Origin: Diogma glabrata
Lineage: Eukaryota > Arthropoda > Insecta > Diptera > Cylindrotomidae
Length of the DNA: 64,000 bases
Reading direction: 5' to 3'
Assembly: GCA_963693315.1 (NCBI GenBank)
Contig: OY856186.1
Location: 98,908,150 to 98,972,149 of the forward strand
In this document: piece after piece, positions 1-11,966 of the stretch
How the letters are laid out: the number at the start of each line of letters is the position of its first letter
How positions within the stretch are numbered: the first letter of the stretch is position 1
Program-made: the position numbers and the translations under genes
The notes under the pieces: model-generated
The model's database searches: none
What the model saw: the letters and a program-made list of their open reading frames with translations, nothing else
Told to the model about the DNA's origin: nothing

Positions 1-460
1 ATAATAATAATCGTTGAACTTAAAAATTTAAATTAGTTTTGTTAATAAGTTTTATTAACAGATGGAGTCGTTTACACTATTTTAACTATGACATTATTAC
101 CCTATGGTTAACCGTGGTTAATTTCGAAACACACCTCTATGTATAAGAGAGTCAAATTTTATGACATGTAATCAATTTTTATCATCAGCCAAGATTGACA
201 TTCATGATGGATCGTGTATGTGCCCCTTTATATATGTGGCTGATAAGACAAATTAATCACATATTGCTTTTTTTTTTAAATTTTTTTATGGTTCTAGGCG
301 GGATGTGTATTCCAAAGATTTATCCTTGAAAATCAAACTAATCGAATGAAAATTGTTTGTGTCTGATAAACAGATTGGAAGATCACTTCATATCTTACAG
401 AATATTGTCTTTGTCGTCCAGTGCTGGACGAATTCTTTGGTTTTATGGATGAAATTTTTA
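1..460. other. AT-rich sequence, nothing recognised
   Basis: No gene, repeat boundary or RNA could be supported here. The stretch ends where the first LINE copy begins with its GTT-rich (CAA on the minus strand) tail. Confidence 0.4.
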
Positions 461-1960
461 GTTGTTGTTGTTGTAACGACGGGTGCGGTGCTGATCCTTT
501 GGGTCCAGGTTCAGGAACCATGCTACTGCCCTTGGGTGGTATCATAAATCTTCCTCCGTCAGGTGGTTGAATTTTTAGGACATTCTCGGAACACTTCAAT
601 AGTTTCGGGATCAACTCTGCTCATTTAGTTGTTTTTGGATGCGTGACCAACCGGATCTTAGTTGAGCCAGGATGGATCTGGTGTACGGGGTAGTTGGACC
701 TTTTCGGGAGAGACTTATGTTGGCTTTCTATTTAGAACTCGATTCGGGCCGTAGTACCTTATTGCGTCTTCAACAACTTTGGTGTGGAGAAGTTTTAGGC
801 CAGTTCCATATGTAAACTCGTCGGTGTTACCAGCTATTTGGTTATTTCTGACATCATGCAGAAAACACCTTGATGTCCTCCTTATGCGTCTAGGTGGTTC
901 CGTTGATAAAGTTTCATTGCTTGCAAGATAAACAGATAGATATTGTTTGGTTAGCATTTCATTGTGTTCACGGCTCGACAATATGTTACATTCGTGCAAG
1001 TGATCTCGGTCGGCCACCAAATAACATCCGGTTATGAGTGCAGCATAATTTATAATAGGTCTTCCTATCGTTTTGTAAGTTGTGATTATAGTATTTTTAT
1101 CTTTGCCCCATAACCCTACCCGCTAGTGCTCTCAATGCATTATTCCTGTTTTGCAATCTAGAGTTTACTTGTTGTTCATAGAATTTAAGCAGTTGGTATA
1201 ATGTTACCTACAACAGTCTCAGTTTTTTTACTAGAGGAATGAGTATATTGTCAATGCAGAAGTTTAGTGCTGTATTTACCTCCTTTCTTCCATGTGGTGA
1301 GAACTGTAGAAGTGGACTTTTCAGTGGAACGTTTCAAGTTTCTGGTTTTAAATCAATCATTCAGAATGTTAAGGTAGCTAGGTATTCAGGTTATTGATTA
1401 GTTGTTCCACGTTGTTTCCTGTTGTAAGCACCGTGCTGCATATGATTTAATGTTATTCCTTCTGGTGATTCTGGTGAGCGAGTAAACTGCTTAGGAAGAG
1501 ATTAAATACTTAATGAAAGTGAAAGAACTCCACCTTGTGGAACTCCTTGTCTTAGCACTCTCATCCGGTATTTGATGTTACAGACCTTAACGTATGTTTA
1601 ACGACCTCTAACGTAGTTGCAGATTAGTATTTAAGATATCATCCAGTAGAGTAGCGTGCGAAACTGTATCGATAGGTCGAGTGCAACTAAGATTGTTCTA
1701 GCACAGGGTTGTTTTTGGGTCAGACCATCACTGATATGGTTTTGTATTTTGTGAAGCACGGTGGTTGTGCTATGTGCTCTCCAGAAGCCATGTTGGTGTG
1801 GCGCAAAGTTGCAAGATCTAGTCTAGTTTCCTGTGGACAGTTTGGTTTGACCTTTTAAATTTTACCAGCTGGGATGTCGCGAGCTCTGGCTTTAGTTTTA
1901 GTAGATAGAAATTTTTAGTAGAATTCTCCTATGACTGGCCTAATGATCATCAAAAATTCC
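461..1960 (-). mobile_element. Jockey-like LINE, degenerate copy A
   Basis: This is the 3' part of a non-LTR retrotransposon read on the minus strand. It starts at its 3' tail, a run of CAA units at about 461-476, and aligns by eye with the better copy at 3728-6790 over several blocks, for example 655-740 with 3955-4040 and 1741-1810 with 4789-4860. The C-terminal part of the reverse transcriptase ORF is open at 715-1020 (minus). Elsewhere the frame is broken by stops and indels. Upstream of about 1960 the similarity fades, so the copy is 5'-truncated or too decayed to follow. Jockey-like is an inference from the C-terminal DLW-RP type motif shared with copy B. Confidence 0.7.
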
Positions 1961-2620
1961 TATATAACGTTGATGTAATAGTGTAATACTTTTAATCGTA
2001 GATTAAGGTCTTGAATGGAGTAAACGGTTTAGGTGATAGTGGATGTTTTGATTGTTTTCTACTTTAAAATTCTCAATTATTTGCTGTGTCTCAACTTTAT
2101 TTTTGTTGCCATGTATGAACCACATAGGAACGTAGGCTGTCAACAAGTGTCCCCTCTCTCACCTGTATTAATTTCATCAGTTCACTCAATTTTATTGGTG
2201 GAGTTTCACTTGAAGACTTAATTTAATCCATTTAGTTTTATATGGGTGATCACCCACACCCGTCTCAACCGTTAACTGTCATAATCTTCTAAACATACGG
2301 TAAGCTAGATTAGATTGACTGCCCCGAGACTGAGGCATCGATACAAACGATTCGTAGTTATAACATGAAGAAACTTTTTTCTGTTCAAGCACTTCAGAAA
2401 CCATCTAGAATTTTTGATGAAGTCACTAATATTCCAAAAGCTCTTCCCGCTGAGATCCGTTAGCGTTTGAAAGGTGTGGGCACCTTAATATTTGGGTCTG
2501 AGCTGAACCAGATCAGAATTATAACAGAGAAGGTAGGAATCGTTTCTTCATCATCATTGCAGCTGTGATGATAATCATGTGTTCCAGTAACAATGTTCAG
2601 TCGATATAATCGAAATCTCG
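1961..2620. other. Spacer between LINE copies
   Basis: No recognisable gene. It separates the decayed 5' side of copy A from the 3' tail of copy B and may contain more eroded element sequence. Confidence 0.3.
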
Positions 2621-3725
2621 CGAATGTTGTTGTTGTGGTTGTAGCGACGAAATGTGGTGCTAGTCTTTCGACTCCAAGTCCAGATTCAGGAACTCTGTTA
2701 CTGCCCTTGGGCGGTACCACAGATCTTCCTTCGTCCGGTCTGTTTTTTTCTCTGGACAATTGAAAAGGTGGTTAGCATCATGTGGCGTGCCTTCACATGC
2801 GGGACACTTAGCTTCTCAAGATGGACGGTTCTACGGCCTAGAAGTACTTGGAACCTAGTTCCAAAAAAAGTCCATCACAAATATTTAGACGAAAAGTTGT
2901 CACTGGTCTCATTACTTGAAATATCTCGAATTGTCTACTTTGGTTAGATCTGCTTGGCTAATATATATGTGGCGTACCACCAACCACCTCTTATTTGTGA
3001 ATTTCAATACTACATTATTCTTCAACGATGTAACGGTCTATTTTTTACAGTACTTGGTCTACTTTGTAAGTTCAGTGTAAAAGCCCACTATGATGATGTA
3101 TGATTAGTCAGGTGAAAAGAGGAATATAATCTTAGTTGTTTACCGAAAAGCCAACAGTCGAATCTCATTTATAGCTGACCCGCAACGTTGTATGCATATC
3201 TAGTTTTGTAGATAGTTTTGTGAAACTGATATATAACCGAAGGAATATTTCTGTTAACCAAAATGAAAGAATAATCTATATCATTGTAAATTCACTCACT
3301 GGAAGATTTTTACTCTTTCGCTCAAGATTTATAGAATTGCGGTGCATGTATTGAGGCCCACTAATAGTAATACACTACATTTTGAATCTTGGAACTTACA
3401 GCAACAGTTTCTGATTAACAATTATATTTAGGGCCGATTATCTAACCATGACCTCATACAGTCCTTGCCTCATGAACTTCCAGCTAGCGCTTTTAATGCA
3501 GTTTTTAGTTCACTTGTTGTGCATGAGCTTGAACTTACAGCAATTTCGGATTTTTAATTGTAGGAATAAGCATGTTGTCAATGCGAATTTTTAATTTTGT
3601 ATTCACCTCCTTCGTCTAAACTCCAAGTGGTGAAAAGTGTAGTGGATTTTTCTGACAATAGTGTCGGCTTTCTGCTTTTAAACCATTCATTAAGGGAGTT
3701 TAGGCATTCGTTTTGCTTATTGGTT
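2621..3725 (-). mobile_element. Jockey-like LINE, 3' copy B
   Basis: A second copy on the minus strand. The CAA-rich 3' tail lies at about 2621-2640 and a stop codon at 2660-2662. Reading into the element, the C-terminus is well kept: a CEGTPHD..HLFNCPE zinc-type motif at about 2760-2800, then DLWYRPRAV.EFLNL up to the stop. This Cys/His tail is typical of the C-terminal end of Jockey-type endonuclease/reverse transcriptase proteins. Between about 3470 and 3720 it again matches the thumb region of copies A (1115-1400) and C (4280-4430). The rest is decayed. It abuts the tail of copy C, giving a head-to-tail arrangement. Confidence 0.65.
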
Positions 3726-4327
3726 AGATGTTGTTGTTGTAGCGACGGGTTTAGTGCTAATCCTCCGACTCCATGTCCAGGTTCAGGAACTCTGCTACTG
3801 TCCTTGGGCGGTACCACAAATCGTCCTTCGTCAGGTTGGTTTTATTTTTAGGACAATTGAATAGGTGGTCTACATCGTGCGGCGTGCCCTCACATACCTG
3901 TCAATAATTTCAGGTTCAATTCTGCTCATGTAGTTGTTTAGAATGCGTGATAAACCGGATCTTAGTTGAGCTAAGATGGATCTGGTGCTACGGGGTAGTT
4001 GGACTTCTTCAGCAGTGACTTTTGGTGGCTTTCTATTCAGAACATGATATGGAGTATATTTCTTTATTACGTTCTCAACCGTTTTGGTGTGCAGTACTTT
4101 TAAGTCAGTTCTATATGTAGATTCATCAATGTTACCAGTAACCTGGCTATCTCTAACATCTTATAGAAAGCATCTTGCTGTCCTCCTTATGTCTCTAGGT
4201 GGTTTGATCGTAGTTAAGGTGTCATTGCAAGGTGTTGTTATTAGTGACAGGCCAATAGATATTGATTGGTCAGATGAACTACCCGCTAGTGCTTTCAATT
4301 CGTTATTTCTGTTTTTCAATCTAGAGT

Positions 4328-5116
4328 TTATTTGTTGTGCGTGAGCATTGAATTTAAGCATTGGGTCGAAAGTTTTAGTTTACTGCTTTTAAACCAATCA
4401 TTCAGAATATTAAGGTAGGTATTCAGGATATTTGTGAGTTGTTGCAGGTTATTTCCTGCTGCAAGCACTCTGCACTGTGCACTGTGTTGTGGGGTGGGCA
4501 AATTGCTTAGGTAGAGATTGAATAATGACGGTGAGAGAACTCCGCCTTGTGGAACTTCTTGTCTTAGCACTATCATTTTGGACCTGCAGTTACGGAACTC
4601 AACGTATGTTTGACGACCTCTGAGGTAGTTACACAACCAGCGCTTCATTAAACCTGGCAAATTAGTATTGAAAATATCATTCAATAGCGCAGCGTGCGAC
4701 GCTGTATCGAATGCTTTTGATAGGTCGAGTTCAACTAAAATTGTTCTAGCGTACGGTTGTTTTTGCTTCAGACCATCATTGATCTTGTTTTGTATTCTGT
4801 GAAGCGCGGTGGTTCTACTGTGTGCTCGATGGAAGCCATGTTGGTGTGGCGCCAAATTGCAGGATCTTGTCAGCTGGGGGTGCAGAAGTGCTTCGATAAG
4901 TTTTGCGACCGACGAAAGGATGGATATTGGTCTGTAAGACTCTCCCTTTTCTTCAGGTTTTCCTGGTCTTAAAATGGGACTTATTCTGGCCGTTTTCCAG
5001 ATATTTGGTATCTGTAGAGTATTTAAAGATGTATTGAGTGTAATAGTGAGGTAGTTCAATCCTTTGGGTCCCATGTGTTTGATGTGCTTTTGATGGCTTA
5101 ATTTTCCTAATTGCAT
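4328..5116 (-). pseudogene. LINE reverse transcriptase domain, YADD lost
   Basis: A 262-codon open frame on the minus strand carries the finger and palm regions of a LINE reverse transcriptase: YRPISILSS near residue 62, the helper block HGFHRAHSRT, the catalytic LVELDLSKAFDTASH near residue 129, and QEVPQGGVLSPSLFNLYL near residue 185. The second catalytic box (YADD) should follow within about 30 residues but is missing; the sequence passes directly into a VLAAGNNLQQ thumb block. The linker to the endonuclease continues upstream in another frame (4953-5384, then 5377-5577), so there is a frameshift near 5075. Inactive. Confidence 0.8.
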
Positions 5117-5669
5117 TCTCCACTTCTTCTTTGGAAAATATGATATCCTCCAAGTTGTCAGTGTTACGTTTGCGCAGGTGTTTCAATACTGATCTGGTCT
5201 CTTTCTCATGTTTACGTTGCTTTTCTGTAAACTGAATGTTAAATTTGTTTGCGCATTTCCTGTGGTTTTGAAATGGGATATCGTCGAAGGAGATGATGCA
5301 ATTATTTTGTGGTTGTCGAGGATGAGTTAGGCCCTTAATGACCTTCCAAAGACTTTTACTAGTATCCTGGTCTGATTTACTCACTAACCCATTTATTTCT
5401 TTTATGATCCGTGACCAACTTGTTAATTCGCTTGTTCAGGTTCGGAATTCTGGAGTCGGCTGGATCTGCTTTACGGATGTCATCTCTTTGAGTAGAAAGC
5501 ACACACGCTTCATGTGGAAAGTTTGGGTTTCGCCCCAGAGAGGGCGTCAAGTAGTAAAAATTGCTCACTGAATTCAATTTCGGTAAAATTTGTTAAGTTT
5601 TCCCAGTCAGCTTTGTTGAAATTAATATAAGTCTTCTTTTCGGAATTTAATTGATTTATGGAACGACTT

Positions 5670-6302
5670 AAGGTGATTATAATCGCACGTGGTCTGATCT
5701 CAATGCAATTTCAGCTCGCCATTCTGCAATTGGCGTTAGTGACATACTGGCAAGGGAGACATCTGGAGAAGAGTATGAGTTGTATGTTACCGGCTGTGGC
5801 TGTGGTTCGTTGAGGACTCCAAAATTGGAGCCGTCAATTTGATCAGCAATGCTTTCACCTCTTGAATCAGTGTTTAGGTGTGAGTGCCACAGATCATCGT
5901 GCGCGTTCTCATCTCCGAGAATTAGACAGTCTTTAGTATAAAATAAATGTCTTATGGACGGTTCATAACCTGCTGCTTACTGGTGGAATATAAATATTGA
6001 CTAGCGTTATTTCCGTATTTTATTATAATGCCTTGTTGTTCTAGGTGTTTGTCGGTTCCCGGTACTGCAGTTAGTGTGGTTGTACGGTAAATAACGCTTT
6101 TGTGAATGATAAAGGCAAGACCATCACCTTTGTCCTTCCATCTATCCAGCCTTATAATTTTATAATCACAGATACTAACTAATCTTAGATCTAACATTTA
6201 ATTTTGTTTCTTGAAGAAACGTGACTAAAATATTGTTATTGCACATATAGTTTATTACTTTATTATATCTTATTCGTGAGACCGTTGCAATTTAGTTGCA
6301 TA
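5670..6302 (-). pseudogene. LINE endonuclease domain (APE-type)
   Basis: The endonuclease nicks target DNA to prime reverse transcription. Read on the minus strand, the expected motifs occur in order: QLNCNGLTNKI (about 6302-6268), LQETKL with the catalytic Glu (about 6220), KGDGLAFIIHKSV (about 6110), GDENAH in the position of the usual GDFNAH (about 5925), SPDVSLAS (about 5770), and SDH near 5690. Stops and at least one frameshift lie between the first two motifs. The motif order and spacing make the assignment firm although the copy is dead. Confidence 0.75.
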
Positions 6303-6790
6303 ATTTTTACATCACTCGGTGTTTCCGCTAGCGTGTTCATTCGTATTGTGTTTTGTGAGCTCGTGTTGGTATTTAAACTTGATGCTTGACAACATGGCGC
6401 TATGTAGTTTTTGGTCCATTGCTTATGTGTGACAAGACCTGAGCAGTTCTTACTACCACAAATTTTTTTAATTAATGGGTTTGGATATTTGTTTTAGAAA
6501 ACGAGGGTTACCTTGTCCGAACAAAGTTTGTCTCTTCTTATAGTCAGACAACCCAAACATGCCAAAATGTCAATTGTCGAACAGTATTGCCCTTGTTTTG
6601 TAAAACAAGTTTCCACCCCCTACTTAATAAAACAAAATTGTGGTAGTAAATTTACAAGAGGATCTTGTAATTCCAATTGTAATGTTTCGTCATTTAATGC
6701 TTTGTCACAAAAATTGTCGTACTCGTCAAGAACAGGCACCTTACGTATAATATGTGGTAATCATCAAATGAAACCGGCGAGGGTCTGTTG
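6303..6790 (-). pseudogene. LINE N-terminal Cys-rich zinc-finger module
   Basis: A single minus-strand frame stays coding-like from about 6790 to 6260 despite four stop codons, two of them adjacent near the upstream edge. It is rich in cysteines and ends in CSGLVTHKQWTKNYIAPCC just before the endonuclease start motif, in the same frame. Cys-rich N-terminal fingers of this shape precede the endonuclease in some insect LINE ORF2 proteins, so I infer a nucleic-acid-binding finger. The plus-strand ORF over the same bases (6513-6791) shows no recognisable domain and is probably a shadow. Confidence 0.45.
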
Positions 6791-8089
6791 ACTATAAGAC
6801 AAATCTAACAAGCTGAACTACATTGAGTAACAGTTAAATTATAAATGTTTCTTTTTTTAAACTTAGTAAATAAGTTATTTGCATAAAGTAACAAAAGATT
6901 GAGATTATGATATCCAATACTTCTTGTCTGTTGGTTATTGCCTAAAGAATTAACTCACCTTCAACACCACCTACACTTTCTCAGCTAGTTTCGTTTGACA
7001 TTCCTTGTAAATAATGATAATAGCTGACCGACCATCATTCTTGGCACTTCGAAGCTTAGTTATTTTTCATTTGATAGTAGAAAGTTCAGAATTTCAGCAC
7101 TTCTAAGATCCTTTACTGGTTTTTGGCTCTTGAGTTTTAGGCTCTTGAGCAAAGCTCTCCAAAGCCCTACAAAAGGTTTTCATGTCTGTCGCTGTACAGG
7201 AGTACTGAAGGTTTCAAGTCGGTATATTGGAGATCGTTGCATACTATTACTTCTCAAATGATTTTATTCCCACGATTATCGCTGTGGAACAGAGCAGATG
7301 TGTAAAGGTTAAAGATGATTGATTTGGTATAAGATCGTTAGTAAACCGGTATCAAATTTACATCGAGGTAAATCTCGCCTTAAATAGGATTCTTAGATGC
7401 AGAATTATCTTAAAACGATTCCTTCTAAGCCCTTCATTTTTGTTGTTCATCACTTTGTTTTTCCAGTTTATGCATGTGAGTATGTGAAGAAAAACGATTT
7501 CAGAAACGAATACAAGAAGGTTCTAAACTGGACAAGTCTAATACTGTTCATATGTTAATGCTTCGGATACAAATAGAAAAGTAGTGCCATAACTCTTACC
7601 AAAAATATTAGAACTCAGTGACTCAGTTTCTTGAGATGACACTATTCTTTACAGCTGTTACACTGGATGGATGTAGTATTTGCCTTTAAAATGTTTTTGC
7701 ATATTGTACAGTGCTATGTTGTAGTTGGTTCAGGATTTTTTTCAATACTAGCATGACGAGGAGAGTTTGAAGCAGTGAGGTCAGTGACAGCTGCTTCTTT
7801 ACCCAAAAATGGAGCCCGTTGCATAAGGTTTCTGGTTACTGTTTTAACAGTAACAGCTGTTTTTTCGGAAGAAGGCTGATTTTGTGTTTTGAAATTTGAA
7901 TTCTCGTAAAAACAATTGAAAATCTCATTTTCTTTCATGCGTTCGTCGTAACGATTAAAAATTATTTGAATATGCGTTTTAATCAAGCAATTTTATATTG
8001 AACAAAACGCTACAGTTTTATATTTGTTCTCTATTTCATCTCTCTTAAAGTGAAAAAGGGACAATAATATCAAATAGTAAAACATCAAC
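6791..8089. other. Intergenic, no gene recognised
   Basis: No homology was recognised. A 90-codon minus-strand ORF at 7714-7986 has no known domain and could be chance. Confidence 0.35.
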
Positions 8090-8960
8090 CATTTTCAGAA
8101 ATTGGATAGATATAAACTGTCCGCTAATGAAAGCTCTTTAATTAAACTTTTGTACGAATATTTTGATGAAAAGGAGAAAAAATTGAAAGTTGTCAAGTTT
8201 ACCATGATATTACTGCTTTAAGAGGGCAAAGATATTTCGGAGTTATCCTTCATGATAAAACTGAAAATATCACGTATAAAACGAGCGAATTTTCGGTTTA
8301 TGAGTACTCTCGATATGATTGAAATAATAAAACAACAGCTAAGATGTTTTGGAATGATATGGATTCGTCTACACAAGATGGAGCATCAGCTGAAACGTAA
8401 ATTGGATATATCGAAGCGAATGGTCAGTTTTACCTATAATTACGGTCTACATCTTGGAGTGGGTTACGCAACACAAAAATAAATCTGAAACTTAAATTGA
8501 TAAACGTTGGAATGCAGAGGTTAAAATTTTATTGTGCAGTCCTAAAAGACTCTGGTTTCGCCATCCAGAACTACAATAGTTTTTGCAAGCACGTTGCCAT
8601 CTCTTAAATGATGTTGAAATTATTGAAACAACTACCGATAATTCATACATGTGAATTTTAACTGTACAAAAAGCTTTATGTATTGCTTGAGAAAAATTAA
8701 TCACCAAGACTCTCCTAGACAAGACAATTTCAAGTGATAAAGACATAAATTTTCTTTATTCTCTATCCCTTTAAACCACAGGTCAACATAGAGAAAATTT
8801 AAAGAAGATTTTTGATTCAAAATTTACATTTAAGCCATCATCTATGGATTTGGAAAGAGTATTTTCAGTGTAAGCAAACTTCTGTACAAAAAAAAATCTC
8901 GCCTTTCTACTACGTCTTTATCAGCGCTTGGACTTTGAACATATTATTATAAAAAAAAAT
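8090..8960 (+). pseudogene. hAT transposase relic
   Basis: The plus strand shows scattered coding-like blocks resembling an hAT-family transposase. Around 8210-8300 one frame gives RGQRYFGVILHDKT, similar in form to the catalytic-core segment of hAT enzymes. At 8840-8934 the C-terminal dimerisation motif is visible across one frameshift: SMDLERVFSV, then SKLLYKKKSRLSTTSLSAL. The ERVFS...K+SRLS pattern is characteristic of hAT C-termini. The frame is broken many times in between and no terminal inverted repeats were found. hAT enzymes cut and paste DNA. This copy is certainly dead and the subfamily is not resolvable. Confidence 0.5.
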
Positions 8961-9599
8961 TTGTATTACAATTTACCCTTAAACCATGAAAAAACAGTAA
9001 AACAGCTGTTAACTCTGTGGAGTCCTAGCATTGCACCTTTCGTCGAAATTTTTATGATGACCTTAGTCGGGACTGGTTTTCGTGTACTTCTATGGCGTGC
9101 ACACATCCATCTTGAGAAGCTCTATGTATTATATCTTACAGTGGTTCGTAGAATTTTGTACTACAAGCTTGTTTTCATTTTAGGCAATAAATTTATCCAC
9201 ACAAAAAATCCAACACATTTAAAAAACACCAGATGGAAAAAATCGAATACAATCCAAATGGAGCACACAATAATAAATAAAAGTAGCAGACATACATAGC
9301 AATAAAAGTAGCAGACACTAAAACCACTAACTGGTAAATGCAAAATTTAAAATCAAACTGGCTATTCACAAGAATAATCGGATTTCTAAATATCATCTAA
9401 TACCACCGACCAATGAAAAGATTCTTTAATCTCACCTACGTAAATGAAATCTGTCCGATAGCACACACATAACTACATACACATTACAATAGATATCTAC
9501 CACCAGTCCTGTCGGTCAATTTAGATATAATATTCAACATGATTCACATGACTTGGAATGCCTCCGTCGTGTCAAGATAAACAAATAAACCTTATGGGT
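8961..9599. other. Intergenic, no gene recognised
   Basis: AT-rich. A short imperfect repeat of an AGTAGCAGACA motif occurs near 9281-9318. Nothing else could be supported. Confidence 0.3.
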
Positions 9600-9960
9600 G
9601 GGTGACATTAACGCATAGGATTTTGATGAAACTTTGGTATATGATTCGGGTTAACTCAAAAATGGAAGATCTGGATTAATTTCAAAATTGGACAAAATGG
9701 CGTGGGTCTCCCGAACACCTTATTGTGACTTGGTATATAAGGTTTCAGTGCTGTTTCCAATATTTCTGCGTACCAAGTTCCGGTTAAACTGTAGTCTACA
9801 GATCGATTACAATGAAACTTACAAATCGATTTCCATGAGACGTCGGTTAAAGGTTTCAATCAGTATGAGAAAGATTTGATTAGTATTTTGGGTACATTGA
9901 AAAAAGGGGTGGCGGATCCACCATACAACAGGTGATTTTTTTCAGTATGTTTTTAATGTT
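9600..9960 (+). repeat. Dispersed repeat related to 17112-18247
   Basis: The block around 9610-9700 shares GATGAAACTTTGGTAT and flanking words with the two tandem repeat copies near 17590 and 18210. It looks like a diverged, partial member of the same interspersed family. Short CCGGAAGT-type words at about 9998-10022 also recur near 41480. Confidence 0.4.
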
Positions 9961-10773
9961 TGTTGCCTTCAACATTCGTTCAAATGAATTTGGTTGACAT
10001 TTCCGGTTTTTCACTTCCGGTAACAAATTTGTTTTACTTTTCCAATTCGTACAACAGGATTTATGTCTGTTGGGTTACTACAGCTTTCTTTAATGTTTTT
10101 ATAATAGAAATCTATAACATCGACTAGCCAATAATTGAAGTATTTGATAAGTATTAGCTCACTATATATCCAGAACATTTTGTTTCCAGTGCCGTGGTGA
10201 AGTTAGCCTATGCATAAGCGTCGCAATATTTTTCAATGGAAAGTTGTGCAGTTGAAATTACAATATGTGTCACTTAGATCCTTTTAAGCCCTAGGTCCCA
10301 TAAGTATATGCGTGCTTAGGTGTTCATGGACAATTGTTCAAACCTTTGGATGGTTTTTATGCTCCCTTTATGACAGTGTTGGATCTCGACTGTTGAAATT
10401 AATCAGCAGAGGAGTGACACGGGGATAAAGATATATTTGAGACATGATGCAATTGAATGCAATTTCATCTGATCACGGTTGTTGACGATATTTAGAAAAA
10501 CAACAACGAGATCAACTACAAACAGTACGAAAGATTTTTTTATTTAAAAATATTTTTATAATATAGTCACATATAAACGATGGCATTTTATCGAGTTCCA
10601 CGCGACGTCCTTAATTTGTTTATTGGATTATTTCACATTATTAAATATATTCTTAGAATATTAAAATTATCTTTGTATACTATCTTACGGTTTTGCATGT
10701 CAATTGTCAACTATTGTATTGTTTACTATCTTCAATTATTTTAAAAATTGTTCCGAACCAAGTGTTTATGCAC
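9961..10773. other. Intergenic, nothing recognised
   Basis: No coding region, RNA or repeat boundary could be supported. Confidence 0.3.
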
Positions 10774-11966
10774 TATAAAAACCGTTTACGTTGTAATTGT
10801 AGTTAAAGAAAAATTAGATTCGCTTTAGATATTTAAAGTGAGAGTGATTCAATTTATAATGAGGTATGTAATTATTTTATTAGGTTGTAATAATTTTATA
10901 GCGAATTAATTTGATTTCACTTATGGTGTTTCCTTGTATTTTTTTGTTTAAACAATGTCTGTTTATACTAGGTTTTGATGTTGCCCCCAATCAACGAATG
11001 ATTGAATTCAATTATCATATCAAAACTATTGACCTTCTTATATACGAGTTTGAAATGATTTATCAGTATAAAAATTATACTTAGTGTATGTATATTTTTA
11101 CTAACAATTGTTTAATATGTTTTTTATTATTTGTTTGTTATGTATTAGTTACTTCAATGAATATTGATTAACAATATCGAAAAAGGGAGTTTAGTATAAT
11201 TTTATGTAATTGCATATATGTGTAATAATTATGTATTATTGTGATTTATGTTCAATGAAATAGCGCAAAGAAAATATATTTGTTAAACAGGAAAACTTCG
11301 GAGATATGAATTTTTCGTCGCTTTAGAATAGAGCATAAGAAGTCTAAATACCCAAAATGGCTGGTTGTATGTCGTTTTGTTTTATAGTGGTTTAGTTTGA
11401 GTGATAATGTGTTGTAATTCTGAATGGAGGATTATGTTGATGAACATTATCATTATCCCAGCTCCATCTCCAACAGCACTTATTCAAACGAAATTTTAAT
11501 AATTCAGTTGGTTTGAATAAAATTGAGCTTAAACTTTGGATTTACATAGCTTAGTTTTCAGCTATGCATTTACCCAACCGTTTAAAACGCTCCATAGTCT
11601 AAACTATTCCATTTTAACAATCAGAAGTTTTCTCAAGTTGGTGCAAGTTTCAATTTTAACCACCTGATACCATTACGTAATAGTTGTTATATATTAGTTA
11701 TACATATAAGTTTTATATTTATAATTCAAGGTATAGATTGCGTTTATCAACCACTCCAGAGCACATGTTCTTGTGGGACCTTATTTCAAATAAAATAATT
11801 TCATTCAAACACCTCTACCTTTTTGCAGATGCTATATTTTATTATTGACGACTGAAATCTACGTGGCGCTTTCAACTCTCCATCTACATCAACCATTACA
11901 GTTAATATTGCACTTTTTTCAAATCTGTATTTTCGTTAAAAGAGAATGGTATTTATAATTAATAAA
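10774..11966 (+). other. Speculative two-exon small gene
   Basis: A TATAAAAA box (10774-10781) lies 27 bases before a plausible start at 10801. An ATG at 10859 is followed after five coding bases by a good donor, GTATGT at 10864. A strong acceptor with a pyrimidine tract ends at 11828. Joined in phase, 10859-10863 and 11829-11958 encode 44 residues starting MRCYILLL, with a hydrophobic N-terminus; an AATAAA follows the stop at 11961. Each signal is ordinary in AT-rich DNA and I recognise no homologue. This is an inference from signals, not a supported gene. Confidence 0.2.

Larger units (their letters stand above)
3728..6790 (-). mobile_element. Jockey-like LINE, near full-length copy C
   Basis: This is the most complete of the three LINE copies. 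On the minus strand it reads from a Cys-rich N-terminal module (about 6790-6370), through an apurinic-type endonuclease (about 6310-5670), a linker (5580-5080), a reverse transcriptase (5116-4328) and a C-terminal tail, to a CAA-rich 3' end at about 3728-3745. Several stops and frameshifts interrupt it, so it cannot encode an intact protein. LINEs of this type copy their own RNA into nicked target DNA. Three copies of one family in the same direction within 6.4 kb suggest insertion into older copies or local duplication. Confidence 0.75.

Noticed and set aside
6513..6791. 92-codon plus-strand ORF with several cysteines
   Set aside because: The minus-strand frame over the same bases joins the LINE endonuclease in phase, which explains the cysteine-rich composition better.
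7714..7986. 90-codon minus-strand ORF
   Set aside because: No homology or signals. The composition does not argue strongly for coding.
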